A stretch of 64,000 nucleotides of DNA from Lottia gigantea (lineage: Eukaryota; Mollusca; Gastropoda; Lottiidae): NCBI RefSeq assembly GCF_000327385.1, contig NW_008706746.1, positions 2,595,814-2,659,813 on the forward strand. Reading direction: 5' to 3'. The notes beneath the pieces are model-generated. The model was not told the DNA's origin, made no database searches, and saw nothing but the letters and a program-made list of their open reading frames with translations. Below, one piece after another: positions 62,884 to 64,000 of the stretch. The first letter of the stretch is position 1; the number at the start of each line of letters is the position of its first letter. Both the position numbers and the translations under genes were made by a program.

Positions 62884-64000
62884 ATTGGCACAGAGGTCCT
62901 TTCCTTCTAGATCTGAAAACAAAAAGCACACCAGTTCACCATTGGCTTGGCGTCTTGCATACCTTTACAATTAAGGTACATTTGATTTGTCTGTAAGGTG
63001 AAACCCCTTTACCGGAGTATGACGGCCATATTACGATTCAATTAATGTGTTGTTGAAGGGTTCTGACTATTGAACAGACAGACACCTCAATACCACCTCA
63101 TTTGAATTGCGTGAAGCGAACAGACATCTTGTGAATGAAGTGTATCACAAACAAGACTCTGGTGACCTATATAGTGCTCAAATTTGTTATAGCAAGAAGA
63201 AGAATGAATATTCTGGGAATGATTTTGACAGTACTTGTGGCCAGACGATACTATTAAATACAATATTGATTTCTTAGTTTACATTAAATGACAAGACCAA
63301 TATAGTTTTACATATTCTGAGTAATGGAGTTTGATCATCTTGAATGAGTTTTATGGTGCTGACCTGCTTTGGTTTTGTAGACTCTTCTAAGGTCTAATAT
63401 TTTCGTGAAATGTTTTAACAAGAGTTTCCGATGTAATGGACTGCATGTAACCAATTTCAAATATATGTTTCAATTAATTTATCTCCAATAAAAGGTGTAT
63501 AACTTGCCCCACGTTTAGTAAAATATACAGCTGTTAGGTAATTGCTGGTAAATATAAAATCATAACAATCGCATTTTGGTCATTATCTGTCCGACAAATA
63601 GATCAACTTCGTGTTCAAATGTTTGCTCCATAAATGACTATATTGGTTAATATTTTGTTCAAGATGAGCTTAGAATTATTCAATAAGAAAGATTTGTCTT
63701 CCATCTTCAGAGAGTTTTTGATTCACTGAAGGCTCGACTGAAGGTACACTTCAGCAATTTAATCAAATTACCGTAATAAAAAATCATCACAATTTCTGAC
63801 AAGATTAAAACTATGTATGTCCAGATAATGTACAATGTTAGTAACAAACGAAATATATTGGCGCTTTCGTTTCTTGATTTAAATTATAAGGGGCCAAACA
63901 GATCGAGACATCGAGTATCAATTACATGTATATTAGAATATGTGTAATATTAGCCTGGCCCTAGACAGTAAACAATAAATATATTCAGAGTAATATTACA
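62884..64000. other. AT-rich non-genic DNA
   Basis: Nothing recognisable to the end of the window. Confidence 0.5.

Noticed and set aside
62771-62974. Open frame with a repeated 15-residue peptide
   Set aside because: The peptide repeat follows from the 45-bp DNA duplication and shows no other sign of coding.
1-64000. Bacterial-type systems, CRISPR arrays, rRNA or intact viral elements
   Set aside because: No repeat-spacer pattern, operon-like gene packing or rRNA-like conserved sequence was seen on either strand.

Overview
This is an AT-rich stretch of animal (eukaryotic) genome made mostly of intergenic or intronic DNA. It holds no complete protein gene, no rRNA, no CRISPR array and no clear tRNA. 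The best organism guess is a mollusc or close lophotrochozoan. The reasons are a repeat at 26755-27045 of a type I recall from bivalve and other mollusc genomes (it carries an 'ataactctg' motif and ends in a GGAC-rich tract), Penelope-like fragments, a Harbinger-type transposon with a MADF-like reading frame, and several CAGTGGCG-ended MITEs. That assignment is inference from recalled repeat types, not from a search.

The firmest features are mobile elements. A 684-bp Harbinger-type element (7206-7889) has TAA target duplications, inverted ends carrying GCGAAC repeats in two blocks, and a broken MADF/Myb-like frame. A probable solo LTR lies at 8413-9344, minus strand. Two minus-strand Penelope-like fossils lie at 16465-16985 (reverse transcriptase plus endonuclease tail) and 30474-30975 (GIY-YIG endonuclease). 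Two short hAT-like MITEs with 8-bp target duplications lie at 56346-56527 and 61104-61261, with a decayed relative near 36030-36170. Other repeats are a 71-bp palindrome-rich minisatellite (52058-52490), a 193-bp unit present twice at about 98% identity (52864-53056 and 58704-58896), and several small tandem duplications.

Several short + strand segments look like coding exons: they have acceptor- and donor-like sites and an open frame, usually a multiple of three long. The best are 25039-25068, 33994-34044, 41520-41654 and 47396-47440, with weaker ones at 3832-3929, 39592-39654, 42144-42173 and 44626-44730. Many can be read in a common intron phase, so the window may lie in the long introns of one + strand gene. 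I could not name the protein, and in a 64-kb AT-rich window some of these will be chance. Two minus-strand frames (37768-38091 and a CUB-like fragment at 51498-51707) and two possible terminal exons (52709-52789, 62084-62143) are also listed with low confidence.

Layout: 1-7200 is mostly empty with one candidate promoter or first exon and one candidate coding exon; 7200-9350 is a transposon and LTR cluster; 9350-25000 is empty apart from one Penelope fossil; 25000-48000 holds most candidate exons, separated by kilobases of plain AT-rich DNA; 51000-63000 holds the satellite, segmental repeat and MITEs.
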